A stretch of 11,474 bases of DNA. It comes from Patescibacteria group bacterium. Lineage in GTDB: Bacteria > Patescibacteriota > Minisyncoccia > Phycocordibacterales > CAIRYW01. The stretch spans positions 1 to 11,474 of the forward strand of contig JAUPVJ010000008.1 of NCBI GenBank assembly GCA_030917145.1, written 5' to 3'. Both the position numbers and the translations under genes were made by a program. The notes below the pieces were generated by a model. It saw only the letters and a program-made list of their open reading frames with translations, ran no database searches and was not told the origin of the DNA. Positions 1 to 7,004 of this stretch are shown piece after piece. Position 1 is the first letter of the stretch; every line of letters starts with the position of its first letter.

Positions 1-406
1 CACCAATCATTAGACATGCTCCGTTTCTTGCGCCCCCTGGACCTCCAGAAACTCCAATGTCTAGAAAATTTACACCTACTGATCGAAGTTCCGAAGCACG
101 ACGAATAGAATCTTTGTAAAAACAATTTCCCCCATCGATCACAGCGTCTCCTTCTTTTAGAAAGGGTTTTAAATCATTTAAAACTTCGTCTACTCCTTGG
201 TGACTTACCATCACAAAAACAAGTCGAGGAACCTCTACTTTTTGAAATGTTTCTTCTAATGTGTCGAAAACTTTGAGTCCTGCCTTACGGCCCACAGCTC
301 GCCCTTCTTCACTTCTATTAAAACAAAAAACCTCGTGGCCTTTTTCTTGCATTAAAAGCGCCATTCCCTTACCCATTTTCCCAAGTCCAATGTAAATGAT
401 TTTCAT
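1..406 (-). CDS. gnd: 6-phosphogluconate dehydrogenase, decarboxylating (N-terminal part, cut by window edge)
   Basis: It oxidises and decarboxylates 6-phosphogluconate to ribulose-5-phosphate in the cytosol, the third step of the oxidative pentose phosphate branch. The first 135 residues are visible. An N-terminal Rossmann fold shows GLGKMG (residues 7-12) and the NRS cofactor loop (30-32). VMVSHQGVDEVL (about 65-76) and VIDGGNCFYKDS (89-100) match the family's conserved blocks. The substrate motif GVSGGPGGARNG (118-129) is followed by CLMIG. Cys and Met in that last block resemble the short, about 300-residue GndA/YqeC-type enzymes more than the 470-residue E. coli form; this cannot be settled without the missing C-terminus. 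The ATG (404-406) lies only 5 bases after the zwf stop with no Shine-Dalgarno, so it is probably translationally coupled to zwf. A related beta-hydroxyacid dehydrogenase is the only real alternative, and the zwf neighbour argues against it. Confidence 0.9.
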   Translation of the reverse strand, partial: MKIIYIGLGKMGKGMALLMQEKGHEVFCFNRSEEGRAVGRKAGLKVFDTLEETFQKVEVPRLVFVMVSHQGVDEVLNDLKPFLKEGDAVIDGGNCFYKDSIRRASELRSVGVNFLDIGVSGGPGGARNGACLMIG

Positions 407-411
407 TTTAT

Positions 412-1773
412 TTAAATAATTTGTTCCGGGCTTTCGCCTTCTTTATAAATTCGCAATTTAACTTTGGGCAATGCCCCCTGAATTTCGCTTGTAATCCTCC
501 ACTCTTCTTTTACCTCCTCACTTGAAACAAAAAGTGTTTGGTCTCCTGAAAGCACATCGAGTACGAGCTTTTCGTACGGATAAATAGACTTGCTTTCATC
601 AGACAAAAGAGGAAAACACATTTCTTGAACTTCTTCTTTGTCGCCTCCCAAAGAAATATTTTTAAGAGACATGGAGGCACAAATCTCTGGATTTGGAGCG
701 ATCCGAAAAACAACCTTGTTTCTTTTACCATTTTCACTTGGTCTAAAAGTCACCACAATTTCTGATTTTGAATCGCTGAGAGCTTTTCCGTGCTCAATAT
801 AAAAAGGAACTCCTTCCCACCGAGTACTCTCCACAGAAAGCTTTGCTTTGAAATAAGTTTCTGTTTTTGAACCATCGAGACTTTTTCCATAACCTTCGTA
901 TTGACCCACCACTAAATCACTTTCTTCTTTTAAATCAAAAAACACACTTTGAAGCAACCTGCCGCGAGACTTTTGTACACCAGATCCTGTAAATTCTTCC
1001 GGCTCCTCCATCGCAACCAAAGAAAGCATCTCAAGAAGATGGTTTTGACCGAAATCACGAATGGCTCCAGTTTTGTCGTAAAAGTTTTCTCTTCCTGAGA
1101 TATCTTTTGTTTCAAGCGCAGAAATTTCTATTTTTTCAATATACTTTTTACTCCACAGTGGCTCAAACATAGAGTTTCGAAATCTAAAGGCGAAAACGTT
1201 TTGCAAAGTTTCTTTTGCTAAATAGTGATCAATCCTAAAAATCTGGTCTTCTTGAAAACTTTCAGAAAGTATTTGATCAAGCTTCCGAGCGTTTGTGCCA
1301 TCTGTACCAAAAGGTTTTTCTACAACAATCCGGACCCACGCTTTTTCTTCTCCAAACGGAGCGGCGCAAGCAACACCAAGACCGGACTCCCTGATATTTT
1401 CAAAAATACTTTCATATAAATTTGGGACTGTCGCAATGTAAAGAAGCTTGTTTGAACACTGTCCAAAAGTTTTGTCGTTGTTGTCTAAGATCTCACGCAA
1501 AGATTCCAAAGCATCTTTGTCTGTAGCATCTACACTGTAGTAGTAAAAATTTTTTAAAAAATTTTCTAAAAGTTCTTCATCAAAACCTAGACCGATAGCT
1601 TTTTTAGTGTAATCTCTAAATTCTCCATGTGAAAACATCTTTCGTGACAAACCTATAAAAGTAAACTTTTCAGGAAAAATATTTTTTGAATATAGATCAA
1701 AAAAAACAGCAGAAAGCTTCTTTCGAAAAAGATCTCCGGTTGCCCCGATCACAATCACAGTAAGAGGTTTCAT
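412..1773 (-). CDS. zwf: Glucose-6-phosphate 1-dehydrogenase
   Basis: It oxidises glucose-6-phosphate to 6-phosphogluconolactone with reduction of NAD(P)+, entering the oxidative pentose phosphate branch. It has 453 residues, somewhat shorter than the usual 480-500. The nucleotide-binding motif GATGDLFRKK sits at residues 10-19 (family GASGDLAxRK). EKPFG is at 152-156. The substrate signature RIDHYLAKE is at 180-188, with Ala where Gly is usual; D182, H183 and K187 are retained. The catalytic base is probably H245 within YDKTGAIRDFGQNH (232-245). GVPFYIEHGKAL (321-332) replaces the usual Arg-Thr/Ser before the phosphate-binding Lys with Glu-His but keeps K330. The ATG directly follows the stop of the upstream coiled-coil gene (TAA-ATG with no gap) and gnd follows 5 bases downstream, so the three probably form one operon. 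No 6-phosphogluconolactonase gene lies in the window; the lactone can also hydrolyse spontaneously. Confidence 0.96.
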   Translation of the reverse strand: MKPLTVIVIGATGDLFRKKLSAVFFDLYSKNIFPEKFTFIGLSRKMFSHGEFRDYTKKAIGLGFDEELLENFLKNFYYYSVDATDKDALESLREILDNNDKTFGQCSNKLLYIATVPNLYESIFENIRESGLGVACAAPFGEEKAWVRIVVEKPFGTDGTNARKLDQILSESFQEDQIFRIDHYLAKETLQNVFAFRFRNSMFEPLWSKKYIEKIEISALETKDISGRENFYDKTGAIRDFGQNHLLEMLSLVAMEEPEEFTGSGVQKSRGRLLQSVFFDLKEESDLVVGQYEGYGKSLDGSKTETYFKAKLSVESTRWEGVPFYIEHGKALSDSKSEIVVTFRPSENGKRNKVVFRIAPNPEICASMSLKNISLGGDKEEVQEMCFPLLSDESKSIYPYEKLVLDVLSGDQTLFVSSEEVKEEWRITSEIQGALPKVKLRIYKEGESPEQII

Positions 1774-2142
1774 TTATTTTAATTTTGATTCGCTATTTCT
1801 TATATCGCTTTCTGTTTTTCTAATCTCAGCATCAAACTTTCTCTGATCGATTTCTAGACTCCTGATACGTCGCTCTTTTTCAGCAATTTGCTGTCGCACA
1901 TCTTCATTTCCACCTCGTTTAGAATTTAAAGACAAAATCTCTCTTCGGATCATACTTATATCATCTGTAATTCTTTTGTGGTGAAAACGTTTTGTTACAA
2001 TGTCGTGCTTTTTTCTGTCTAACTCACGTCTCTCTACAATTTTCTCATGTTCTTTAGACTCACGTAAAATACGCGCCCTTTGAGAAGCGTAAAGATCTTT
2101 TCCTGCACGATTTAAGCTATTTCCTAAATCTCCTATAGACAT
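1774..2142 (-). CDS. Small coiled-coil protein of unknown function
   Basis: I do not recognise this gene. It encodes 122 highly charged residues with no hydrophobic segment, so it is probably cytosolic. Residues 20-55 and 58-120 are rich in Arg, Lys, Glu and Asp with heptad-like spacing of Ile and Leu. A short GG break near 77-78 suggests a helical hairpin or two coiled-coil segments. I chose the ATG at 2142 because an upstream in-frame TTG (2163) would place the strong -10 box TGCTATAAT inside the coding region. From the ATG, the box ends 6 bases before the start, predicting a leaderless message. Its stop codon touches the zwf start codon, so it leads the zwf-gnd operon and could be co-translated with it. 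Any link to the pentose phosphate pathway is inferred only from position. Confidence 0.75.
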   Translation of the reverse strand: MSIGDLGNSLNRAGKDLYASQRARILRESKEHEKIVERRELDRKKHDIVTKRFHHKRITDDISMIRREILSLNSKRGGNEDVRQQIAEKERRIRSLEIDQRKFDAEIRKTESDIRNSESKLK

Positions 2143-2148
2143 GGACCA

Positions 2149-2157
2149 ATTATAGCA
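2149..2157 (-). promoter_or_regulatory. Extended -10 promoter of the coiled-coil/zwf/gnd operon
   Basis: On the minus strand the sequence is TGCTATAAT, a perfect TGnTATAAT extended -10. Six bases (TTGGTCC minus its first T, already in the box) separate it from the ATG at 2142. A start site about 7 bases after the box would fall on the A of the start codon. The region about 17 bases upstream has no convincing -35 hexamer, which fits an extended -10 promoter. Confidence 0.7.
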
Positions 2158-2182
2158 TTTCAAAAAAAATGAAAGAAATCAG

Positions 2183-2191
2183 CCCCCCCCC
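2183..2191. repeat. Nine-base C/G homopolymer directly after a stop codon
   Basis: The plus strand has nine consecutive C residues, read as G9 in the minus-strand mRNA. The tract begins immediately after the TAA stop of the large membrane protein gene, about 28 bases upstream of the next gene's -10 box. Such a tract is rare in this AT-rich context and is prone to slippage. It lies outside all coding regions I accept. Confidence 0.85.
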
Positions 2192-4357
2192 TTAAGATCC
2201 GTTCAGTATTTCAAGAGCTTGGTTTGCCTCTATAAATTCTAAAGGCACCTCAATCACAACTTCTTTCCCAAAAGATCCAAAATTAGTTTTCATAGAAAAA
2301 TTAGCTTGTTTGTAAATGTTTTGTTCAGGAGAGACAATTGGCAACACAAAACCAAAATCAATAAAATTTATGACACCGTCTTTATCTACAACCAGAGTAA
2401 ATTTTTGATTTTTAGACACAAAATCTAAAAACTCAGAAAACATCTTATCTTGAATTTGTCTTTTAGTGGTTTCATCATAACCAAACAAAGCTTTTTCTTT
2501 AAACTTTTCTGACAGAGCTTTTCCTGCTCGTTCGTAAAAAGCTGGGACTGCTTTTTTATTTAGCAAAAGACTGTACGAATAAAACACATCAAATTTTTCG
2601 ATCATTCTTTTGGGTTCCGCTTCAGCAAAAAACAAATTTTCTTCTCCCGCGATTTTCAAAATAGTTTTCAATTGTTCTCTCATGCTACTGACATCGTTAG
2701 AGAAAACCGCTCCTGCGTAATTTTTAAAATTTACATCATTTGGAATTTGATCCTTGTTTATTTTTACCCACTTATCGTCAAGCTTAGAATTTTCAAAAAA
2801 CAAAAATGAAAGACCTTTAAACTTTGTAAAAGAATCGTTTTTTATTTTTGCAATTTCAGCTCCACCACTAAGATCAAACTCCCCTCCTTTAAAAGAAGTA
2901 GTGAAAGATAGTTGCCCCTCAACATCTCCAGACAAATTTTTCAAAAATCCATTTACCAAAAGACTGAAATCCGAATCCAATGGCAAAGAAGATAGTTCCC
3001 CACCAAGGGTTGTAAAAGCGTCAGCAAAAATATAAGTTTTTGGAACAATTGGCAAAGCATAAAACGGGGGCATGTGTTTATCGGTAAACAGAGCTCTTTT
3101 TTCTACCACGGTTGTTGCGTAACCTTTTGAAGCAAGGGCTCCTTCAAAAGTTTCAAAATCTACAGGAAGAGTAAATGTGGGCACTTTGTTTACAAGCGCT
3201 GATTTGTACTGATAAGGTTTTCCACTGGGATCAAGCACTGGAGCTTCTATAAAATTCAGACTTGTTGGATATTTCTTGTTTAAAGTAAAAAAACTTGAAA
3301 CTTTTGTAGATATGTCTGAGAGATCTTTAAACCTACCTTCGTCACGAACTAAACTCTCATATTCGCTATTATTGTATTTGCGAACATCAAAAAGGGCTGT
3401 GCCCACTTCTTTGTTTGTGATAGAAAAACCAATATCACTTTTTACTGACAAACTTGGAACTTTACTGATTTTTAGAATCGCATCAGCAAACACAGTTTCT
3501 TTTTCATATGGAGCTTTTGCCCGCACATACACACCATCAACATATTCAAAGTACCCGTAAGCTAAGCCTGCCAAAAAAAGTAAAACAAAAAAAGTTGAAA
3601 ATATTTTTGAAAAAACAAATCCTCCTTTTTTTACAGGCACACTTTCGCCGACCTCAAATGAATTTAAATTTTTAGGTGGGAAAACTTTTCCATCCAAAGA
3701 TTGTGGAACAAAAGCCGAATGAAAATTTTCATCTGCTCTATTTGGGTACGCAAATGGTGATTTTGGAGTTTCTAAATTTTGTGGAGGCACAGCCTGTGGT
3801 ACAGGAGTGCTCGAAACAAAATGAGGACTTTCCTTTCGATCACTTGGAGAAGTAAAATTTGGCTCCTCATAACGTGGGAAAGGTTTTGGATTTAAAGATG
3901 GCACAAACACAGGGGCATGAATCGCTGTTGATATTGGAGTTACTTCGATTTTTTTTGGTGGTGGAGTAGGTACAACAGAAACAGGGGTTGAAACTTGCAC
4001 TTCTAAAGTAATTATTATTGGTTCCGGTACAGGTATTGAGACTGGTGTCGGAGTCGGAACTGGTTCAAAAACCACAGGCGCTACGGGTGGAGCGGTAGCC
4101 ACAACCGCTGGTGGAATAAAAGATGCGGGAGGAGGCACAGGAAGAGAAGTCTCCACAACCTCTTTTTTTGGCGCTTCCAATTCTAAATCATCTGTACCAG
4201 AGGTAAGCCTCGGCTCACCTTCTACAAATGCTTCCATAATTTCTTCTGGAGAATATCCAAGCGAAGAGAGGTACAAAGTTAAATTTACATCCGAGATAGT
4301 TGGATTAAATTTCCGAAGTGTCAAAACATATTCTTTTAAATTCTGAGGTTTGTTCAT
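2192..4357 (-). CDS. Proline-rich single-pass membrane protein with large extracytoplasmic region
   Basis: I do not recognise a named family. The protein has 721 residues in four parts. Residues 1-50 form a short helical domain ending in LGYSPEEIMEAF, a pattern I associate with short N-terminal domains of other Patescibacteria membrane proteins. Residues about 55-245 form a low-complexity linker rich in Pro, Val, Thr and Ser, with PVPPP- and PTPTP-like runs. One membrane segment spans about 249-270, preceded by a Lys pair (243-244), suggesting N-terminus inside and C-terminus outside. Residues 275-721 are a large polar region. Its 480-550 stretch (repeated 'GQLSF', 'GGEFDLSGG', 'DKWVKINKD') is reminiscent of beta-rich LolA/LppX-like lipid- or signal-binding folds; this is only a resemblance in pattern. 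It is probably monocistronic, since an extended -10 box lies 8 bases before its ATG. A surface-associated or envelope role is inferred from topology alone. Confidence 0.85.
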   Translation of the reverse strand: MNKPQNLKEYVLTLRKFNPTISDVNLTLYLSSLGYSPEEIMEAFVEGEPRLTSGTDDLELEAPKKEVVETSLPVPPPASFIPPAVVATAPPVAPVVFEPVPTPTPVSIPVPEPIIITLEVQVSTPVSVVPTPPPKKIEVTPISTAIHAPVFVPSLNPKPFPRYEEPNFTSPSDRKESPHFVSSTPVPQAVPPQNLETPKSPFAYPNRADENFHSAFVPQSLDGKVFPPKNLNSFEVGESVPVKKGGFVFSKIFSTFFVLLFLAGLAYGYFEYVDGVYVRAKAPYEKETVFADAILKISKVPSLSVKSDIGFSITNKEVGTALFDVRKYNNSEYESLVRDEGRFKDLSDISTKVSSFFTLNKKYPTSLNFIEAPVLDPSGKPYQYKSALVNKVPTFTLPVDFETFEGALASKGYATTVVEKRALFTDKHMPPFYALPIVPKTYIFADAFTTLGGELSSLPLDSDFSLLVNGFLKNLSGDVEGQLSFTTSFKGGEFDLSGGAEIAKIKNDSFTKFKGLSFLFFENSKLDDKWVKINKDQIPNDVNFKNYAGAVFSNDVSSMREQLKTILKIAGEENLFFAEAEPKRMIEKFDVFYSYSLLLNKKAVPAFYERAGKALSEKFKEKALFGYDETTKRQIQDKMFSEFLDFVSKNQKFTLVVDKDGVINFIDFGFVLPIVSPEQNIYKQANFSMKTNFGSFGKEVVIEVPLEFIEANQALEILNGS

Positions 4358-4365
4358 TTTGTAAA

Positions 4366-4374
4366 ATTATAACA
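4366..4374 (-). promoter_or_regulatory. Extended -10 promoter of the large membrane protein gene
   Basis: The minus strand reads TGTTATAAT, a perfect extended -10, with 8 bases between the box and the ATG at 4357; the predicted leader is 0-3 bases. A second TATAAT lies 23 bases upstream (4389-4394), next to the stop of the preceding gene, and could be an alternative start giving a leader of about 25 bases. Confidence 0.65.
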
Positions 4375-4400
4375 AAAAATTACAAAAGATTATAGTTTTT

Positions 4401-5108
4401 TTACACTCTTTTCAAAAAATATTTTCTTTCTTTTTCATCCATTCTTTCTATTGCGTACCGAAGTGTTGTACGAGGAAGGATTTTAAAATTATTATCTAAA
4501 AATTTACTCAAAACTTTTTTATCTTTCTTCCCCACTTCTCGAAGCATCCAACCACAAGCTTTGTGGATCAAATCTTCGCTGTCTTTTGAAAGAATTTTTG
4601 AAATTTCTAGTGCGTCTTTAAAATCTCCGTTTTTTATAAAACGATAAGTCGCAACAATAGACATTCGTCTTTCCCACAGACTTTTTGACTGCGCCAAAGA
4701 ATACAAGACAATTCTATCTTTTTCTAAAAGAAATTCACCGACAATTTTATACACAGAAGTGTCTACTAAATCCCAATTATTTATATACTTTGTATTTTTC
4801 AGATAGAAATCAAAGATCTTCTTTTGCTCTTTTTCATTTGAAACACGAAAATGTTCAATCAAAAGAAACAGAGAAACCAAGCGCACTTCATGCCAAGGAT
4901 TTTGGAGAAGCTTTTCAATGTCAGATAAAGAAATGCCAAAAAAATGCTTCGCAATTTTTCGGCATTCTGGCACACTAACCCCTAAAAACTTGTCTCCTTC
5001 TCCGTATTGACCTTTTCCACACTTGAAAAAACGCTCTGCACCTTTTGCAGACTTTTTATTTTGCTTTTTAAAAAGCAAAATCTCTAAATCTTTAGCACCC
5101 AAATCCAT
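4401..5108 (-). CDS. AlkD-family DNA alkylation repair protein (DNA glycosylase)
   Basis: AlkD enzymes excise cationic alkylated bases such as 3-methyladenine and 7-methylguanine without base flipping. The 235-residue length and all-helical, Leu/Lys-rich sequence fit the HEAT-like repeat fold of this family. FFKCGKGQYGEGDKFLGV lies near residues 27-44. NNWDLVD (110-116) carries W112 and D116, matching the Trp and Asp pair of AlkD (W109, D113 in Bacillus cereus). KACGWMLREVG (183-193) carries the second conserved Trp, W187. PRTTLRYAIERM near the C-terminus is also typical of the family. The reading frame extends upstream to a TTG at 5132, but I chose the ATG at 5108: it overlaps the rhodanese stop by only 17 bases and gives a family-like N-terminus. 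The overlap implies cotranscription with the rhodanese gene. Substrate range cannot be read from sequence. Confidence 0.9.
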   Translation of the reverse strand: MDLGAKDLEILLFKKQNKKSAKGAERFFKCGKGQYGEGDKFLGVSVPECRKIAKHFFGISLSDIEKLLQNPWHEVRLVSLFLLIEHFRVSNEKEQKKIFDFYLKNTKYINNWDLVDTSVYKIVGEFLLEKDRIVLYSLAQSKSLWERRMSIVATYRFIKNGDFKDALEISKILSKDSEDLIHKACGWMLREVGKKDKKVLSKFLDNNFKILPRTTLRYAIERMDEKERKYFLKRV

Positions 5109-5715
5109 CTGCTGGACAGCCTTTGTTTTCAAATTCTTTTTTTACTTTTATCTCACCTACTTCTTTACCTCTTGTAATATATTGCTCCGCCCAAGTCGTG
5201 TACCATTCATGCTCATGGTTCCAACTTCGCCAATCATTTTTCCATTCATTCCATCCAATGTTTAAATGTTTTACAAAAATTCCCTGATCAGTAAGCATTT
5301 TACCAACTTTTCTTCCAGTCATACACGCTACTGAATAACAGTAGACAATTATTTCTTTATCCTTATCTATTTTTTTAAACTCAGAAACGATTCTCTCTAC
5401 AGCTCCATAATCAGAAGTAAATCTATCTTTATAAGCAGGAATATTGATAGCTCCTGTGATGTGCCCCGCTTCATATTCTTCCGCGCTCCTCAAATCCACA
5501 AGAACACCTTCAAACTGCCCTTGATCCATCTTAAGTCGAAGGCCGTGAGGACTCACATGTACCAAGTTTTCTGTCTCGTAATAATCTTTTACTAACTGAT
5601 TTTTATGATCTTTTTCAAGTTTATTTATGTACAAAAACCCTGCAATCAAAGAAACAACCAAAGACGCTAATACAGACACACAAACCAAAACAATCTCTCT
5701 TTTATTTAATTTCAT
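5092..5715 (-). CDS. Membrane-anchored rhodanese-domain protein
   Basis: Rhodanese domains carry sulfur as a persulfide on an active-site Cys. The 207-residue protein starts with MKLNKR followed by a membrane segment (about 8-30) with no later cleavage site visible. It is probably an N-terminal anchor with the domain outside the cytosol. The domain spans about 58-160: VLVDLRSAEEYEAGHITGAIN (71-91) is the classic CH2A region. VYCYSVACMTGRKVGKML (124-141) is the active-site region, with C131 as likely nucleophile in the loop CMTGRK. The usual last loop residue is Arg; here it is Lys. C126 is a possible second redox or persulfide Cys. A Trp-rich stretch (155-175: IGWNEWKNDW, RSW, EWYTTW) and a C-terminal tail with C200 and C207 are unusual. 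The gene overlaps the AlkD gene by 17 bases. No strong promoter: a weak AATAAT (5731-5736) lies 15 bases before the ATG. Confidence 0.87.
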   Translation of the reverse strand: MKLNKREIVLVCVSVLASLVVSLIAGFLYINKLEKDHKNQLVKDYYETENLVHVSPHGLRLKMDQGQFEGVLVDLRSAEEYEAGHITGAINIPAYKDRFTSDYGAVERIVSEFKKIDKDKEIIVYCYSVACMTGRKVGKMLTDQGIFVKHLNIGWNEWKNDWRSWNHEHEWYTTWAEQYITRGKEVGEIKVKKEFENKGCPADGFGC

Positions 5716-5764
5716 ATTTTTTTAATATCGATTATTCCCTAAAATTACACCTAAAGAAATTAAA

Positions 5765-5791
5765 TTGCAATTAAGGGTATTTGCCTATAAT
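5765..5791 (+). promoter_or_regulatory. Promoter of rsmG
   Basis: TTGCAA (5765-5770), a 15-base spacer and a perfect TATAAT (5786-5791). Eight bases separate the -10 box from the ATG at 5800, so the leader would be 0-3 bases. The spacer is short of the usual 17, which lowers confidence in the -35 but not in the -10. Confidence 0.65.
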
Positions 5792-5799
5792 CTATACCT

Positions 5800-6435
5800 A
5801 TGAAAATCAACATTGTGGAAAAAGAGCTAAATATCAAACTGACACCGGAACAGACCGAGCTTTTTGAAATATACACCAAAGAACTTTTAATTTGGAATGA
5901 AAACATAAATCTCACAGCAATCAGGACCGAAGAAGAAATTCTCTTAAAGCACTTTGCTGACTCTCTCACTCTTTTACCTTTCATCCCTGAGACAACAAAA
6001 AAACTTGTGGACATTGGAAGCGGTGCTGGATTCCCTGGAATTCCTCTTGCAATAATGAGATCAGACATTGAAGTAACCCTTGTCGAATCAGTTGGTAAAA
6101 AATGTAAGTTCTTAGAACATATAAAAGAAACTCTTAGTCTTTCAAATCTTGAAATTGTAAACGCTCGAGCAGAAGAAGTCGGAATGCACACAGACTACAA
6201 AGGAACATACGATGTAGCCACAGCTCGCGCAGTGACAAGGCTTCTAGATCTTACCAAGTACGCACTCCCTCTTCTAAAAAAAGACGGGATTTTGTTAGCA
6301 CAAAAAGGAACAAAAGAAGATCCTCGAGAAAATGAAAATGAAATCAGGCAACTTGGTGGAAAAATAGAAAGTATAGAAAAAATTGAAACAGAAAACCTCA
6401 AAGACAGAGTGGTGGTAAAAATAATTAAAAAATAA
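5800..6435 (+). CDS. rsmG: 16S rRNA (guanine(527)-N(7))-methyltransferase RsmG
   Basis: RsmG (GidB) uses S-adenosylmethionine to methylate N7 of G527 in 16S rRNA. The 211-residue length matches the family. WNENINLTAI (32-41) and KHFADSL (50-56) are the N-terminal signature. The SAM-binding glycine loop is DIGSGAGFPGIPLAI (71-85), followed by LVESVGKKCKFL (94-105) at the end of the second strand. NARAEE (121-126), the ATARAV motif (140-145) and AQKG (167-170) complete the pattern. The ATG at 5800 is close behind a TATAAT box and has no Shine-Dalgarno. The stop overlaps the next start by one base (TAATG), so the two genes are cotranscribed and probably coupled. This is a housekeeping gene and looks intact. 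Confidence 0.97.
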   Translation: MKINIVEKELNIKLTPEQTELFEIYTKELLIWNENINLTAIRTEEEILLKHFADSLTLLPFIPETTKKLVDIGSGAGFPGIPLAIMRSDIEVTLVESVGKKCKFLEHIKETLSLSNLEIVNARAEEVGMHTDYKGTYDVATARAVTRLLDLTKYALPLLKKDGILLAQKGTKEDPRENENEIRQLGGKIESIEKIETENLKDRVVVKIIKK

Positions 6436-7004
6436 TGGACTATAAAACCATCCTTACCGTAGTTGCTAGCGCCGTATCTATAATTGTTTATGTTCCTTAT
6501 ATTAAAGATATCTTTTTAGGCAAGACAAAACCACATATCTTTTCTTGGATTATGTGGGGACTATTAACAGGAATTTCATTTGTGGCTCAAATAAAAGAAG
6601 GGGCGGGATTTGGAAGCCTGACCGCCGGCATTGCCTCGGTTTTAACATTAGTTGTAATAATACTTTCTATAAAAAGAGGAGAGAAGAATATAACCAAGAT
6701 CGATTGGTTTTGTTTATCTGGAGCACTTATAGGAATTCTCTTATGGATCATCACAAAAAATCCGTTATATTCTATAATCCTCATAAGTATCATTGATACA
6801 ATTGCCTTTATACCTACAGTGAGAAAATCTCTAAAAAAACCATACGAGGAGACACTCTCAGTATATATTGCATATACTTTTATTTGGATTATTGCAATTA
6901 TTTCTTTTGACCAAATTACAGTCACGACAGCCTTGTACCCAGCAACACTAGTACTTACGAACGCACTTTTCGCAATTCTATTGATCGTTAAAAGGAAATC
7001 TTAA
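6435..7004 (+). CDS. PQ-loop-like multi-pass membrane protein
   Basis: The 189-residue, very hydrophobic protein has about seven predicted membrane segments (roughly 4-23, 34-52, 60-79, 89-107, 109-127, 140-158, 162-186). The two halves look like a duplication: VYVPYIKDIFLGKTKPHIFS (18-37) and AFIPTVRKSLKKPYEETLS (124-142) share a helix ending in a Pro, a basic loop, then a new helix. A 3+1+3 layout with a Pro at the end of helices 1 and 5 is the pattern of the PQ-loop/SWEET superfamily of small-molecule transporters. The canonical PQ is not present (Pro-Tyr and Pro-Thr instead), so this is a distant member or a look-alike. The substrate is unknown. It starts by a one-base overlap with rsmG and its last 17 bases overlap the convergent HAD gene. 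Confidence 0.8.
   Translation: MDYKTILTVVASAVSIIVYVPYIKDIFLGKTKPHIFSWIMWGLLTGISFVAQIKEGAGFGSLTAGIASVLTLVVIILSIKRGEKNITKIDWFCLSGALIGILLWIITKNPLYSIILISIIDTIAFIPTVRKSLKKPYEETLSVYIAYTFIWIIAIISFDQITVTTALYPATLVLTNALFAILLIVKRKS

Noticed and set aside
2143..2163. Seven-residue N-terminal extension of the coiled-coil protein from a TTG
   Set aside because: It would put a perfect extended -10 box inside the coding sequence; the ATG at 2142 fits the window's spacing pattern.
2183..2191. G9 tract as a coding phase-variation switch
   Set aside because: It begins after the stop codon of one gene and upstream of the start of the next, so length changes cannot shift a reading frame I accept.
3540..4357. 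Proline-rich segment of the large membrane protein as a tandem DNA repeat array
   Set aside because: The similarity is at the level of amino-acid composition; I see no regular DNA repeat unit.
5109..5132. N-terminal extension of the AlkD-family protein to the upstream TTG
   Set aside because: TTG is a weaker start, the extension deepens overlap with the rhodanese gene, and the ATG at 5108 gives a family-like N-terminus.
5760..6191. 143-residue minus-strand frame opposite rsmG
   Set aside because: It is a shadow of rsmG; rsmG has all family motifs, and the antisense product shows no recognisable pattern.
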